Assembly: GCA_026388155.1 (NCBI GenBank)
Contig: JAPLKI010000002.1
Coordinates: forward strand, 39,241-103,240
DNA from: Elusimicrobiota bacterium
Lineage (GTDB): Bacteria > Elusimicrobiota > Elusimicrobia > Elusimicrobiales > UBA9959
Reading direction: 5' to 3'
Length of the DNA: 64,000 nucleotides
Below, one piece after another: positions 25,645-34,002 of this stretch (its first letter is position 1; every line of letters starts with the position of its first letter). The notes beneath the pieces are model-generated. The model saw only the letters and a list, made by a program, of their open reading frames with translations. It was not told the DNA's origin and did no database searches. Position numbers and translations under genes: made by a program.

Positions 25645-26928
25645 ATGAAAAGATTATCACCGATATTCGCGGCGACAACATTGGCATGCGTAAGCCTCAG
25701 CGGGATCGCGCTGGGCGCGCCGCCCGCTGATCTTGACCGGCACATTCGCGGCCTTCAGCGAACACAGTGGTTTATGGACGAGGCGGGAGCGGAGCCGTTG
25801 CCGGAACTTTCTTCCGCGCAGGCTGTTCCTATGGCGGGCCTTGAACGGAGCTATGCAAAGCATGCTGAGGCGCAAAACTTGACGGATGTTCCCTATAGTT
25901 TTGATCAGGCCAAGCTTGATGCGGCAAACGACTCTTTTCACTTTCTGCGGTCCTATGTGGATTATTTCTATCTACTGATAAAAGCCAACCGCGGTTCTTT
26001 GCGGGCGGTAAGCGCGGTTGATAATGTGCCCGGCTGGTGCGTGGGCGACGCTCATCCGGAAAACTTCGGCGTTTTGATACAAAACGACGGAAGCTCTGTT
26101 TTTACGATGAACGACATGGATGATTCCGGCCCCTGCCCCGTAGTCCTGGATCTTTATCGGCTTATGGTGAGTTCGCGGCTCTACAGCGGAAAGACCAAAC
26201 TGGACAAATTGCTTCAGGCTTATGCGGCTGGTTTACGGGGACAAACCTATACCGTTCCCGCCCCCGTTACGGATATGATAAATAAAAGCCAAAAAAAGGG
26301 GATAACTCCCGACCCCAAAAAGATCGACGGCGGCAAGATACTCCGCGATAGCAACATGCGTGATGTCGATGCCGGGGAGCTCGCGCAGATCAAGGCCGCC
26401 TTAGCCTCTCTGGGCGGGGGCCTGTCGCCGGTGGCGAAACTGCTCGACGCGGTCGCAACAAGCAAGATAGGCGGAGGCTCCGGCGGGCTTCTTCGATACG
26501 AAGTCCTTTTGGACAATGGCGGCGCGCTTCTGCAGCTGGAGTTCAAAGAGGAACCAACGCCGTCGATCTATCCGGTCGCCGCGGCGCAGATCCCCGAAAC
26601 CACACAGAGAATCCCAACGACTATTTTAATGGAACAGGGCTCCGGAGCTTCCTCTTTATATAGCGTCGCGGCAGTGTCCGGAAAGGCTATGCTTATACGC
26701 CCCCGTTTTGATGGTAATGTCGCAATGAGTCTTGACAAACAGACCGAGCAGGACAATAAGGATATCATCCGTTACGAGGCTTATGTTCTGGGCAGAATTC
26801 ACGCCCGCTCGCTTCAGAAGACGGACGCTTTGGCCCGCCTCCTACAGGTTATTTCCGGTTCCGCCTGGGAGGATGATGTGACTTTGATGACCCGGCATTT
26901 TGACTTGAAGTTTTACCAGTTGAAATAA
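25645..26928 (+). CDS. exported DUF2252 protein
   Basis: GGGAGG precedes the ATG at 25645. Residues 1-28 look like a signal peptide (.. TTLACVSLSGIALGA). The DUF2252 signature is clear: GWCVGDAHPENFGVL near residue 133, then MNDMDDSGPCPVVLDLYRL, and a C-terminal YVLGRIHARSL. The pattern resembles kinase-fold aminoglycoside phosphotransferase-like proteins, but the family's reaction is not established. A signal peptide is uncommon for it. Residues 205-290 appear to be an inserted region relative to the conserved core. It is driven by leader copy 4. Confidence 0.8.
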   Translation: MKRLSPIFAATTLACVSLSGIALGAPPADLDRHIRGLQRTQWFMDEAGAEPLPELSSAQAVPMAGLERSYAKHAEAQNLTDVPYSFDQAKLDAANDSFHFLRSYVDYFYLLIKANRGSLRAVSAVDNVPGWCVGDAHPENFGVLIQNDGSSVFTMNDMDDSGPCPVVLDLYRLMVSSRLYSGKTKLDKLLQAYAAGLRGQTYTVPAPVTDMINKSQKKGITPDPKKIDGGKILRDSNMRDVDAGELAQIKAALASLGGGLSPVAKLLDAVATSKIGGGSGGLLRYEVLLDNGGALLQLEFKEEPTPSIYPVAAAQIPETTQRIPTTILMEQGSGASSLYSVAAVSGKAMLIRPRFDGNVAMSLDKQTEQDNKDIIRYEAYVLGRIHARSLQKTDALARLLQVISGSAWEDDVTLMTRHFDLKFYQLK

Positions 26929-27004
26929 TGGCCGGCCGCCCCCCAGGCGCTTTATGGGGGGGTATTGGTCGTTGCTGGTCCTTTGTATCCCAACGGAAGG
27001 CCTT

Positions 27005-27757
27005 TTAGTTGCCGGAGAACCTCGCGACCTCGACCGAGACCATTACCTGGGCCGAAGATATCGTGTCGGGAAATTGCTTTTTCAGTCTTGCCGCCACGGC
27101 TTTGGGGTTGTCCATACCGTCGGTGGCCAGATGTGTCCAGACGCTGCCGGCCATCGCCCGGTTTTTTGGGGGCAGGGTAACGGTCAGATCGGGGAACTCC
27201 GAGAATATCGCCCGTATGCGCGGCGAATATAAGTCCCTGGAAAAGATCACCCTGTAATAAGAAGTGACCGGGTATATTTCCTTAACTTCCGCCAGCTGTT
27301 TTATAGTTCGCAGGTCTTGACTCTTGGCATATGCAAGCTTTACGGCGTCTATCGTTCCCTCGGATTGTCTGAAATTCAGCTGTGCTGAGTTATAGGCGTC
27401 ATTGTCCTGGTAAAATATTATTTTCAGTCCGAGTTTTCCTAAAAAAGCCTCCACATTGTCCCTGGTTTCCTGCGGCGTCCCGCCCGCCAATCTGGCGCTT
27501 ATCAGTTCCGCCATGATAAAAGGCTTGCTTTGCCCTTCCTGGCCGCTTTCGGTTTTGGACTTTTCCAGCCTTTGCGGCGCCGCCGGGGCGGGTATCTGAG
27601 CGTCGCCTTTGGAAAGAACTGGAATGGCGGTGTTGAAATCCGAGGACACCGCGTCCCTGAGATCATCGGGCCTGTTTTTATTATTGCCTTGGCCGGCGAT
27701 AAAATAAACAGCCGTCGCCAGAATTGCCGTCAACAATACCGCGATTTTACTTCTCAT
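27005..27757 (-). CDS. membrane-anchored or exported hypothetical protein
   Basis: Start at 27757 with GGGGAG upstream on the minus strand. The N-terminus MRSKIAVLLTAILATAVYF is a membrane anchor or signal peptide. A Pro/Lys-rich linker follows (residues 45-85). The remaining domain alternates beta and helical segments (LGLKIIFYQDND, VKEIYPVTSYYRVIFS, FPDLTVTLPPKN) and recalls protease propeptide or inhibitor-type folds. I assign no family. It is monocistronic and has no leader element. Confidence 0.6.
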   Translation of the reverse strand: MRSKIAVLLTAILATAVYFIAGQGNNKNRPDDLRDAVSSDFNTAIPVLSKGDAQIPAPAAPQRLEKSKTESGQEGQSKPFIMAELISARLAGGTPQETRDNVEAFLGKLGLKIIFYQDNDAYNSAQLNFRQSEGTIDAVKLAYAKSQDLRTIKQLAEVKEIYPVTSYYRVIFSRDLYSPRIRAIFSEFPDLTVTLPPKNRAMAGSVWTHLATDGMDNPKAVAARLKKQFPDTISSAQVMVSVEVARFSGN

Positions 27758-27933
27758 AAACCCCGCTCCCCTTATCCCCCGCTCCCCCATTTAAGGGACC
27801 GGAAAATAAAGTTCATCCGCTCAAATAGTCTAGCAGAACTATTCCGGGTGTCAAGGGACCAAAGAACCAGGGGCGGAAGCTATGCTCATTAGACGGCTAA
27901 AACCGGATTTTTGAGCAATACGGCGGCATAATG

Positions 27934-28063
27934 GTTAAACCATGGGCTTAACTAAAGATATTTTTGATAAGCCGCCGCTCCTGGGTCAAATAACAAGGCC
28001 GCGCTGGTTCTTCGGCCTCATGGAATTAATCGGCAGGCGGGGTAAACTATATCATGAGGTTTT
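27934..28063 (+). promoter_or_regulatory. leader element copy 5 (short form, one base deleted)
   Basis: TTAAACC-ATG-GGCTTAAC, TAAGCC, the core, the GGCCG..CGGCC hairpin, then CCTCATG pairing perfectly with CATGAGG. GTAAACTATAT lacks one T found in other copies (GTAAACTTATAT). As a result a frame from the ATG at 27942 runs through the element into the gene at 28083. The ribosome binding site GGAGG follows 8 bases after the element. Confidence 0.85.
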
Positions 28064-28082
28064 AAGTCTGGAGGAAACACTA

Positions 28083-28634
28083 ATGAAAAGATTGATAATG
28101 ATAGTTTTTGTGTCGGGTTTGGCCGGAGGCGCGTCCGCCAATGATGCGTTCAAGACTCTTGCGGTGCAGGCTTCGGCGGCAACCGCGCCCCTTAGCATCC
28201 CAGCTCCGTTGCGCGCGGCTCTTACCGCCAGGGAAGCGGACAAACAGGCCTATGATACCCTGTCCCGGCTTTTTGAAAGCGGTGAATATGTCCAGCTGTA
28301 TGAGTTGGTGCGGCAGGACTATCCGAACGGTTACGCGGTGGATCTGATAACCTCCGATGAACATGGAGAGTTGAAACGCGTCGGCGGACTCATCAAAATA
28401 ACCGGCTACTACAATCTCGCGCGGCCCGCGACAAAATTCGCCGCAAGCTGCATGCTGATGGGGCTCAGCTACAAGGGCTCCGACTACAACGACTCCATAG
28501 CAGTTATGAAGCTCAGACCTGTTTATTCCGGCAACACTGTAAATGTTGAGATAAAAAGAAACGGGAAGCAGATGATACTTAAAGCCGCCAACTTGCCGGA
28601 GGGTACCGGGTACGGTCTAGTGTTGGCCGAATAA
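28083..28634 (+). CDS. exported protein, island paralog family A
   Basis: Start at 28083 with GGAGGAAACACTA upstream. The frame is open back through the leader element because of a one-base deletion there. The signal peptide MKRLIMIVFVSGLAGGASA is followed by NDAFKTLAVQAS, the island-type segment, and a Pro/Ala linker. The mature domain (AYDTLSRLF .. YAVDLITSDEHGELKRV .. VNVEIKRNGKQMILKA .. GTGYGLVLAE) is paralogous to the gene at 31966 and more distantly to 45684. Function not recognised. The domain is about 110 residues and beta-rich. Confidence 0.72.
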   Translation: MKRLIMIVFVSGLAGGASANDAFKTLAVQASAATAPLSIPAPLRAALTAREADKQAYDTLSRLFESGEYVQLYELVRQDYPNGYAVDLITSDEHGELKRVGGLIKITGYYNLARPATKFAASCMLMGLSYKGSDYNDSIAVMKLRPVYSGNTVNVEIKRNGKQMILKAANLPEGTGYGLVLAE

Positions 28635-28668
28635 AGCTCTCTATAAGTTACTGTGGCGGAGAAAATAC

Positions 28669-28986
28669 ATGGAAAAACTTTTTATATCAGTGCTCGTCAT
28701 GGGAATGGCCGCCGGCGCGTATGCCGCTGAGTCGGGCCCCGGCGCTCTGGAAGTGTATCCGGGCGGACCGGCGGGCAGGATAACCGGCGGCGATTCCCCC
28801 GGGTGGAGCGAAGCGACACAAGGCACTGATCAGTTCTCCGATCTGGCGGTGCACGCCTCCGACCTGAAAACCCGGGATGAGGCGCGCGGGGTTCCCGTCA
28901 AAACCTTTGAAATGCCTACAACGGCGGTGACGGCAGAGCACAAGATCATTGATGAACCGCCCGGAAGCGCGGAAAACACACAATAA
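28669..28986 (+). pseudogene. truncated formylglycine-generating-enzyme-like exported protein
   Basis: The product has 105 residues: signal peptide (MEKLFISVLVMGMAAGAYAA), a linker resembling that of the L,D-transpeptidase at 656 (FSDLAVHASDLKT versus FDDLAVNASALQT), then VPVKTFEMPTTAVTAEH. That last segment matches the start of the FGE-sulfatase fold in the gene at 52484 (VAIKTFEMAKTAVTVEQ) but ends after about 30 more residues, where the intact protein has about 200. It is best read as a deletion product. It may still yield a short exported peptide. It sits 34 bp after the family A gene and 17 bp before a lipase. Confidence 0.68.
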
Positions 28987-29003
28987 TAAAGAAGGGGATA
29001 CTT

Positions 29004-30218
29004 ATGAAGAGAATATCGGCTGGTTTTGTAATGTGCGCGGCGCTATTGATGGCGACAGGCTATACATCAGCCAATTCCGCGTTGGAGCAGCTGTCCGGGA
29101 GCGATTTCGTTAATATGAGCGCTCCGGCGCCGATAGCCGCGGCTGTTGAAACCGCGGTTCAGGATCCGACAGATACCGCCGAAAACGCGAAGACTTACGG
29201 GCTCCCCGGCGCGTCAGGCCTGTCGATCATAACGAAACTTATCGAACCCGCCGTTCCTGTTTCCTCCGCGGGAAATACCGGGCAGGGCCCTGTAATAGTC
29301 GCCATATCCGGCTTGAACTTCGGGGAAATAGGCTGGGGGCCGCTTGAGGTGAAGCATTTTATCAAACTGGCGGATGTTCTTTTCCCCAAGAAACAACACG
29401 ATCCAAAGGCGTTCAATGCGTCTTTTGATAAATATAACTCCCAGTTTGACAACCTGAAAACCGTCGCCGCAAGCCCGGAAGTGCAGCAGGAAGAGGCCGC
29501 CGGGTTAGAAGAGCCCCTGATCACAAAAGTTTCCGTCACCAACTATGTGGCGGACAAAGTAAAAAGGGCGCTCCCCGCGGGCTCGAACGCCACGATTGTC
29601 CGCTTCAACTGGAGCCGGGATCCGGAAGACACCGAGACCGTTGTCGCCAAGTTTATTCCGCAGCTGGCCAAGGTTTATGACGACAATCCCGGCCGCCCGA
29701 TATACATCCTGGCGCACAGCTGGGGCACTGTTATTATGCACGATGTGCTGCATAAACTGGAAGCCATAAGGCCCGATGTGAAGATAGATAAATTCATCAC
29801 TATCGGTTCCCCGCTTATGCCGGGTAACGCGATCGTGAATTTATTCAATAAACTGGAAATAAGCAAAGAGGACCTCACCGCCGCGGTTTCAAAACCGGGC
29901 AATGTGCGCTATTGGCATAATGTCTGGGCCTCAAGGGATCTGTTTTCCAATATAATCGCGGCAGCCGACAATAACGTTCAGGTAGACAACGGCGCGGGCG
30001 TGGAGGATGCGGCGTACGAACTGAAAACATCCCTGTTTACGGCCAATATTCTTCAGCTCAAGCGTGACTTTGTAGTCCTTGAGAGCGTCCGTAAGTGGCA
30101 CATGTCCTACCTTTTCGGCTTCAAAGCCGATCTGAAATCGATCGGCACGAAATTGAAGGTTACGGTGTACGCTCCCGTAGTCGCCCCCCAGATATACACC
30201 GTCCCGCAGCAGCAGTAA
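29004..30218 (+). CDS. exported lipase-like alpha/beta hydrolase
   Basis: GAAGGGG precedes the ATG. The signal peptide runs to about residue 23 (.. LLMATGYTSA), then NSALEQLSGS, the island-type segment. The catalytic region shows RPIYILAHSWGTVIMHDVL with the Ser in AHSWGT, followed by FITIGSPL. This is the arrangement of PGAP1-like and triacylglycerol lipases. A His near the C-terminus (KWHMSYLF) could complete the triad. It lies in a run with the genes at 28083 and 28669 and just before the MORN-repeat gene, 22 bp downstream. Confidence 0.8.
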   Translation: MKRISAGFVMCAALLMATGYTSANSALEQLSGSDFVNMSAPAPIAAAVETAVQDPTDTAENAKTYGLPGASGLSIITKLIEPAVPVSSAGNTGQGPVIVAISGLNFGEIGWGPLEVKHFIKLADVLFPKKQHDPKAFNASFDKYNSQFDNLKTVAASPEVQQEEAAGLEEPLITKVSVTNYVADKVKRALPAGSNATIVRFNWSRDPEDTETVVAKFIPQLAKVYDDNPGRPIYILAHSWGTVIMHDVLHKLEAIRPDVKIDKFITIGSPLMPGNAIVNLFNKLEISKEDLTAAVSKPGNVRYWHNVWASRDLFSNIIAAADNNVQVDNGAGVEDAAYELKTSLFTANILQLKRDFVVLESVRKWHMSYLFGFKADLKSIGTKLKVTVYAPVVAPQIYTVPQQQ

Positions 30219-30240
30219 AAGAAAAGGAGAGTAATAAAAC

Positions 30241-31194
30241 ATGAAAAGATTAATATACGCGGCGGCAGCGGCGTTATTCGGCGTTACGATTTCTTACGCC
30301 GGAGAAAGCGCTCTGGATTCATTAAGAGCCTCCGTTTCGCCTTCAGTTTTAGGCGGAATGGTTTTGCCGGATGTTTCCGGCGCTTTAAGCGGGCCAATAA
30401 AAGGCAACCCCGGTTTTAATGGACACGGTCAAAAACCGTATACCCAGGGCGCTAATATTCGCTGCGCGCAGGCCCGCACAATGGATTTTTTATCGCGGCT
30501 CGAAAACCCCGGCTCGGGAAATGAACCGGCAACGCTGGCGCGAGTGGTCTGCCGTTTCTCAAATGACCCAACGCAGACGGTCAAATATCCTGACGGGGCG
30601 ATAGCGTATGTGGGGCCGGAATACAGCGATAAGGGTTCATGGAAGTATCCGAACGGAACCTACGCGTTCGTGGGAGAGAGCTGGAGCGACAAAGGCTCAT
30701 GGAAATATCCAAGCGGGAGCTACGCGCTCGTGGGAGATGGCTGGAGCGACAAAGGCTCATGGAAATATCCAAGCGGGAAATACGCATTCGTCGGAGAAGG
30801 GTACAGCGACAAGGGCTCGTGGAAGTATCCGAACGGTAGCTACGCGCTTGTGGGAGAGGGCTGGAGCGATAAAGATTCCTGGAAATACCCTAGCGGAAAA
30901 TACGCGTTCGTTGGAGAAGGGTACAGCGACAAGGGCTCGTGGAAGTATCCTACCGGAAGATACGCGTTCGCTATCCAGGGCTCCGGGGACAGCGGGACCT
31001 GGTATTATCCTAATGGCAATCTTTTCGCGTCCGGAAACCAGGGGGAAGGCATCAGTGTTCTTACTCAATTGGTGGAGGACACATACAATATTGAGTTTCC
31101 GTACAACATCGACCTCTACAACTCTTTGGACGGCGTGAACACTATGTACAGGCTGCAATGGATAGAGCAGACAATGCCGACAAGTGCGGATTAG
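30241..31194 (+). CDS. exported MORN-like repeat protein
   Basis: AAGGAGAG precedes the ATG. The first 46 residues (MKRLIYAAAAALFGVTISYA.., ESALDSLRASVSPSVLGG) are almost the same as in the genes at 52484 and 20026, whose catalytic domains are unrelated. From residue 113 there are about eight tandem units of 20 residues with the pattern GSWKYPSGKYAFVGEGYSDK, which are MORN-like YPxGxYxxxG units. The central six are nearly identical at DNA level. MORN repeats bind lipid or proteins or act as scaffolds. A 45-residue non-repeat tail follows. The stop codon abuts a 5'-truncated leader element (31200). Confidence 0.8.
   Translation: MKRLIYAAAAALFGVTISYAGESALDSLRASVSPSVLGGMVLPDVSGALSGPIKGNPGFNGHGQKPYTQGANIRCAQARTMDFLSRLENPGSGNEPATLARVVCRFSNDPTQTVKYPDGAIAYVGPEYSDKGSWKYPNGTYAFVGESWSDKGSWKYPSGSYALVGDGWSDKGSWKYPSGKYAFVGEGYSDKGSWKYPNGSYALVGEGWSDKDSWKYPSGKYAFVGEGYSDKGSWKYPTGRYAFAIQGSGDSGTWYYPNGNLFASGNQGEGISVLTQLVEDTYNIEFPYNIDLYNSLDGVNTMYRLQWIEQTMPTSAD
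30577..31050 (+). repeat. tandem 60-bp repeats inside the MORN-like gene
   Basis: About eight in-frame 60-base units encode GSWKYPxGxYAxVGxxxSDK. Inner units differ mainly at codons after YP and around VG (alternating FVGEGYSDK and LVGEGWSDK), suggesting recent expansion by unequal exchange or slippage. Confidence 0.85.
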
Positions 31195-31199
31195 AAAAA

Positions 31200-31290
31200 T
31201 TCTTCGGCCTCATCGGATTAATCGGCAAGCGAAGCAAACTTATGTCGGGAGGTTTTGGAGCCGCACGATAAGCCGCATCCGGGACAAAAG
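31200..31290 (+). promoter_or_regulatory. leader element copy 6 (5'-truncated)
   Basis: Begins abruptly at TTCTTCGGCCTCAT, six bases after the stop codon of the MORN gene, and continues through AAGCAAACTTATGTCGGGAGG TTTT to 31256 and the long-form tail GCCGCACGATAAGCCGCATC. Palindrome and core are missing, so a recombination junction at 31195-31200 is likely. A ribosome binding site and a 15-codon frame follow. Confidence 0.78.
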
Positions 31291-31311
31291 AAAGGAGGAA
31301 AGTAATAAAAC

Positions 31312-31359
31312 ATGAAAAAATCGGTACTTTTAGGTATTAGTAAAAACAAATTATGTTGA
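31312..31359 (+). CDS. 15-codon open frame, possible leader peptide or signal remnant
   Basis: AAAGGAGGAAAGTAATAAAAC precedes an ATG encoding MKKSVLLGISKNKLC and a stop. The ribosome binding site and start context are the same as at genes preceded by long-form elements, and the peptide resembles the n-regions at 9583 (MKNSALVNMRF) and 22409 (MKKPALLKMSF). It is either the stub of an eroded gene or a translated leader for the inhibitor gene 24 bp downstream. Confidence 0.45.
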   Translation: MKKSVLLGISKNKLC

Positions 31360-31382
31360 TAAATTGACAGGAGGAATACTAC

Positions 31383-31793
31383 ATGAAAAAGATATTAGCT
31401 GCGGCGCTTCTGGTCGTGTCCGCGGGAATGGCAGTGATGGCGCAGGAGCCTGCGGGCAATATGAAAATAATGGCCCCGAATCTCCCGGCATACTTTGACG
31501 AGTCATTCAACGGCCAGGTCGTTGATGTGGCGGTTGACAGCATTGTTGAGATACGCCTGTCTGAAAATGCCAGCACCGGATACATGTGGGTCGCGGATAG
31601 GTTAGATACCCGGTCTTTCCAGCTCGTTTCCGAAGATTACGACCTGGAGAAAGGGGTCAGGATCATTAAAGTGAGATGTTTAAAGATGAAAACCGGAGAC
31701 TTGAAATTCAACTATGTCCGCCCCTGGGAAAACGGGAGCAATATAATCCCGGTCAAAACATTCCGTCTGAAGTTAAATGTGGTGCGGTTTTAA
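31383..31793 (+). CDS. exported chagasin-type cysteine peptidase inhibitor (I42)
   Basis: GGAGG precedes the ATG. A signal peptide (MKKILAAALLVVSAGMAVMA) is followed by a 116-residue domain of chagasin size. The diagnostic loops are visible: LSENASTGYMW, matching the NxTTGY-type first loop, and YVRPWE, matching the RPW motif. Chagasin-family proteins block papain-type cysteine peptidases by wedging these loops into the active site. The inhibitor may protect against host or prey peptidases, or against the island's own Cys enzymes (5897, 34003). It is an outlier in lacking the ALxxL segment after the signal. Confidence 0.85.
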   Translation: MKKILAAALLVVSAGMAVMAQEPAGNMKIMAPNLPAYFDESFNGQVVDVAVDSIVEIRLSENASTGYMWVADRLDTRSFQLVSEDYDLEKGVRIIKVRCLKMKTGDLKFNYVRPWENGSNIIPVKTFRLKLNVVRF

Positions 31794-31815
31794 GCGGACA
31801 ACAGCTTCCATAACG

Positions 31816-31946
31816 GTTCAATCACCGGCTTAACTAAAGGCGTTTGTGATAAGCCGCCGCTCCTGGGTCAAATAACAGGGCCGCTCTGGTTCTTCGGCCT
31901 CAAGTAATTAATCGGAGAACGGAGTAAACTTATATCATGAGGCTTT
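31816..31946 (+). promoter_or_regulatory. leader element copy 7 (short form)
   Basis: TTCAATC-ACC-GGCTTAAC, TAAGCC, CCGCTCCTGGGTCAAAT, GGGCCGC..CGGCC, CCTCAAG and TATATCATGAGG. The 5' palindrome is degraded but the GGCTTA/TAAGCC pairing is intact. The ribosome binding site TAGGAGGG lies 5 bases after the element, and the gene starts at 31966. Confidence 0.83.
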
Positions 31947-31965
31947 AAGTTAGGAGGGAACAATA

Positions 31966-32550
31966 ATGAAGAAATTAATGATGGCGGCGGTTATGTTAGG
32001 TTTGACAGGCGGCGCGTCGGCCGAAGATGCCCTTAAAACGCTTGCCGCGCAGGCCACGGCGGAAACCGCGAGCGCCAGCGTTTCCGCGCCGGCAAAAGCG
32101 GCTCTTACCGAAGGGGAAGTGAACAAGCAGGCCTATGACACAATGGCCGGGCTTTTTGCGAGCGGGCATGATATTTCGCTGGACAGTTTGGCTGATAGCC
32201 ACTATTATCCGGTGGACCTGATAACGGTCTCGAAAACAGGCGAGGTGAAACGAGACGATTCAGGGAACATCCAGGTTGAGAAAGTGGAGCTTGGCTACCA
32301 CGGCCTCGTGCAGGCTGCGCCCGTATACAATGTGTCATGCAGGTGGATGTTTCGGATCTATTATAAAGACAGCACGGGTCCCACAGCGTTGTTGACACTC
32401 AGCCGCCCTACTGCAAATGTGACCATTGAAATCAAGCAAAACGGGAAATATAAAATACTTAAAGTCACAGGCATGCCGGACGGTACCGGATACGGTTTAG
32501 TGTTACGCGAAAGAAATCATTTTTTGCGGCAGTTTTTTCAGATATGGTAA
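31966..32550 (+). CDS. exported protein, island paralog family A
   Basis: TAGGAGG precedes the ATG. The signal peptide MKKLMMAAVMLGLTGGASA is followed by EDALKTLAAQATAE. The mature domain aligns throughout with the gene at 28083 (AYDTMAGLF, YPVDLITVSKTGEVKRD, VTIEIKQNGKYKILKV, GTGYGLVLRE) and distantly with 45684. It has a short extra C-terminal tail (NHFLRQFFQIW) that may reflect a frameshift past the original stop. Function not recognised. It is the only gene clearly attached to leader copy 7. Confidence 0.72.
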   Translation: MKKLMMAAVMLGLTGGASAEDALKTLAAQATAETASASVSAPAKAALTEGEVNKQAYDTMAGLFASGHDISLDSLADSHYYPVDLITVSKTGEVKRDDSGNIQVEKVELGYHGLVQAAPVYNVSCRWMFRIYYKDSTGPTALLTLSRPTANVTIEIKQNGKYKILKVTGMPDGTGYGLVLRERNHFLRQFFQIW

Positions 32551-32716
32551 TTCTCAGCCCTGCTATGGCCCGGCGCGGGCGTACGGAAAAATAGTTCAGT
32601 TGAAACTTTTAGGCTAATAGAGCTCTTCCGAAGTCGTTGTGCGGAGAAAATATTCGGGTTGGCGCGAAGTTGTATGCCGCAAGCACAGAAGATTCGGACC
32701 ATGTGGAGGGAACTAT

Positions 32717-33841
32717 ATGAAGAACATTCTTATGACTATGGCGATAATGCTGGCGTCGGGTACTGGGTTTGCGGGAGACTTCGACCTGCAAACCGTGACC
32801 GCCCGGGATGTGAAAGTATCGGGGGACGCCAATTTACTCCGCGTCGCCATGGCCGGCGCGGACGATCGCCTGGAACCCGGCGATGCTACCGCGGTACAAA
32901 GGAAATTAGCCGAGTCCACTGTGGCGATGTTCAAGCCGGGTGAGTTGACAATACGGGATGACGGCAGCGCTTACATAACGCGCCCGACCATGCTTAAAAA
33001 CAGGATGTTCCTGTACTCCGACCGCCCGGAACGCTTTTCGGATCAAGTGGCGAACGCCGCGGGCTCAGGCGCGCTGGTGGGGGACGATCTTATTCTGACC
33101 GCCGGACATATGTTCCCCCCGGTTACCGGAACATCCTGTGAGAGCTGGATGTATGTTTTTGGTTACGCGCTGAAAGGCGATGGAAAAGTCGTTACGGATT
33201 TTCCCGCGGATAACGTTTACAGATGCGCGGAAGTGATCGCGCAAAGACTGCAATACGGCAGAGCTAATTTTTTCCGTTTTTACGAACATGTCACAGAATA
33301 CGATCTCGTTTTTAACGACGAAGGCCTTGTGGACGGACCGGATTATGCCCTTATCCGGCTGACCAGAAAAGTTAAAGGCCGCGTACCGCTGGCAATAAGC
33401 CGGACTCCGGCAAAGACGGGGGATAGGGTGTTTATGATCGGCTACCCGAGCTGCCTGCCCGTCAAAGTGATAGGCAACGGCTCGGTGGTAAGTATTTCCA
33501 CCCTCGGTTTTATGACCAGCGATCTGGACAGTTTTTCCGGCTCATCGGGCTCCCCGGTATTTGATACGGCAACCTTGAAAATCGCCGGGGTGCATGTCAG
33601 GGGCAACCCGGACTATAAAGACGGCCATTTCGTGAGAGACAGCCAGGCGGCGGCATGGAGCCAGGAGACGCTTACCCCGGAATTCCAGAAATTGATCCCC
33701 GTCACTGAAATGGAAAAAGCGATAGACGCTAAGCTTAACGGAACTTATTATACGCCGCGACCCGGGACCGGAGGTATGGCGGTCCCCGCCGTTTATTATC
33801 CGCCTCCGGCTTCAATAGAAGGTCCTTCGCGGGAAATTTAA
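32717..33841 (+). CDS. exported trypsin-fold serine protease
   Basis: Start at 32717, after GGAGGGAACTAT. The frame opens earlier, at 32639, without signal-peptide features. The signal ends ..GTGFA and the mature protein begins GDFDLQTVTARDVKV, resembling the start of 34003 (GGFDLDSVSLSDLQG). The S1 domain has LILTAGHMF (His), GPDYALIRL (Asp) and SGSSGSPVF (Ser). The usual Cys after the His is replaced by Met, so the common disulphide is absent there. A C-terminal Pro-rich tail of 30 residues follows. The substrate is unknown. Confidence 0.83.
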   Translation: MKNILMTMAIMLASGTGFAGDFDLQTVTARDVKVSGDANLLRVAMAGADDRLEPGDATAVQRKLAESTVAMFKPGELTIRDDGSAYITRPTMLKNRMFLYSDRPERFSDQVANAAGSGALVGDDLILTAGHMFPPVTGTSCESWMYVFGYALKGDGKVVTDFPADNVYRCAEVIAQRLQYGRANFFRFYEHVTEYDLVFNDEGLVDGPDYALIRLTRKVKGRVPLAISRTPAKTGDRVFMIGYPSCLPVKVIGNGSVVSISTLGFMTSDLDSFSGSSGSPVFDTATLKIAGVHVRGNPDYKDGHFVRDSQAAAWSQETLTPEFQKLIPVTEMEKAIDAKLNGTYYTPRPGTGGMAVPAVYYPPPASIEGPSREI

Positions 33842-34002
33842 AACAGGGGGTCGTAATATCTGTTTTTAAATTAAATTCGGTATTGCGCCTCCGGAACCCC
33901 TTTGGGGCTTCCCTATCGGCCCAGAGGATTTTGGGCCTTTAGCCTCTAGGCCGCTCTGAAGCGCAATTGTTACGATATGGATAATACCGGGGGACAAAAT
34001 AT

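Noticed and set aside
27942..28082. N-terminal extension of the 28083 protein through the leader element
   Set aside because: The 28083 start has a good ribosome binding site and signal peptide, and the extension exists only because of a one-base deletion in this copy.
30577..31050. CRISPR array
   Set aside because: The 60-bp repeats are contiguous without spacers, stay in frame and encode MORN-like units.
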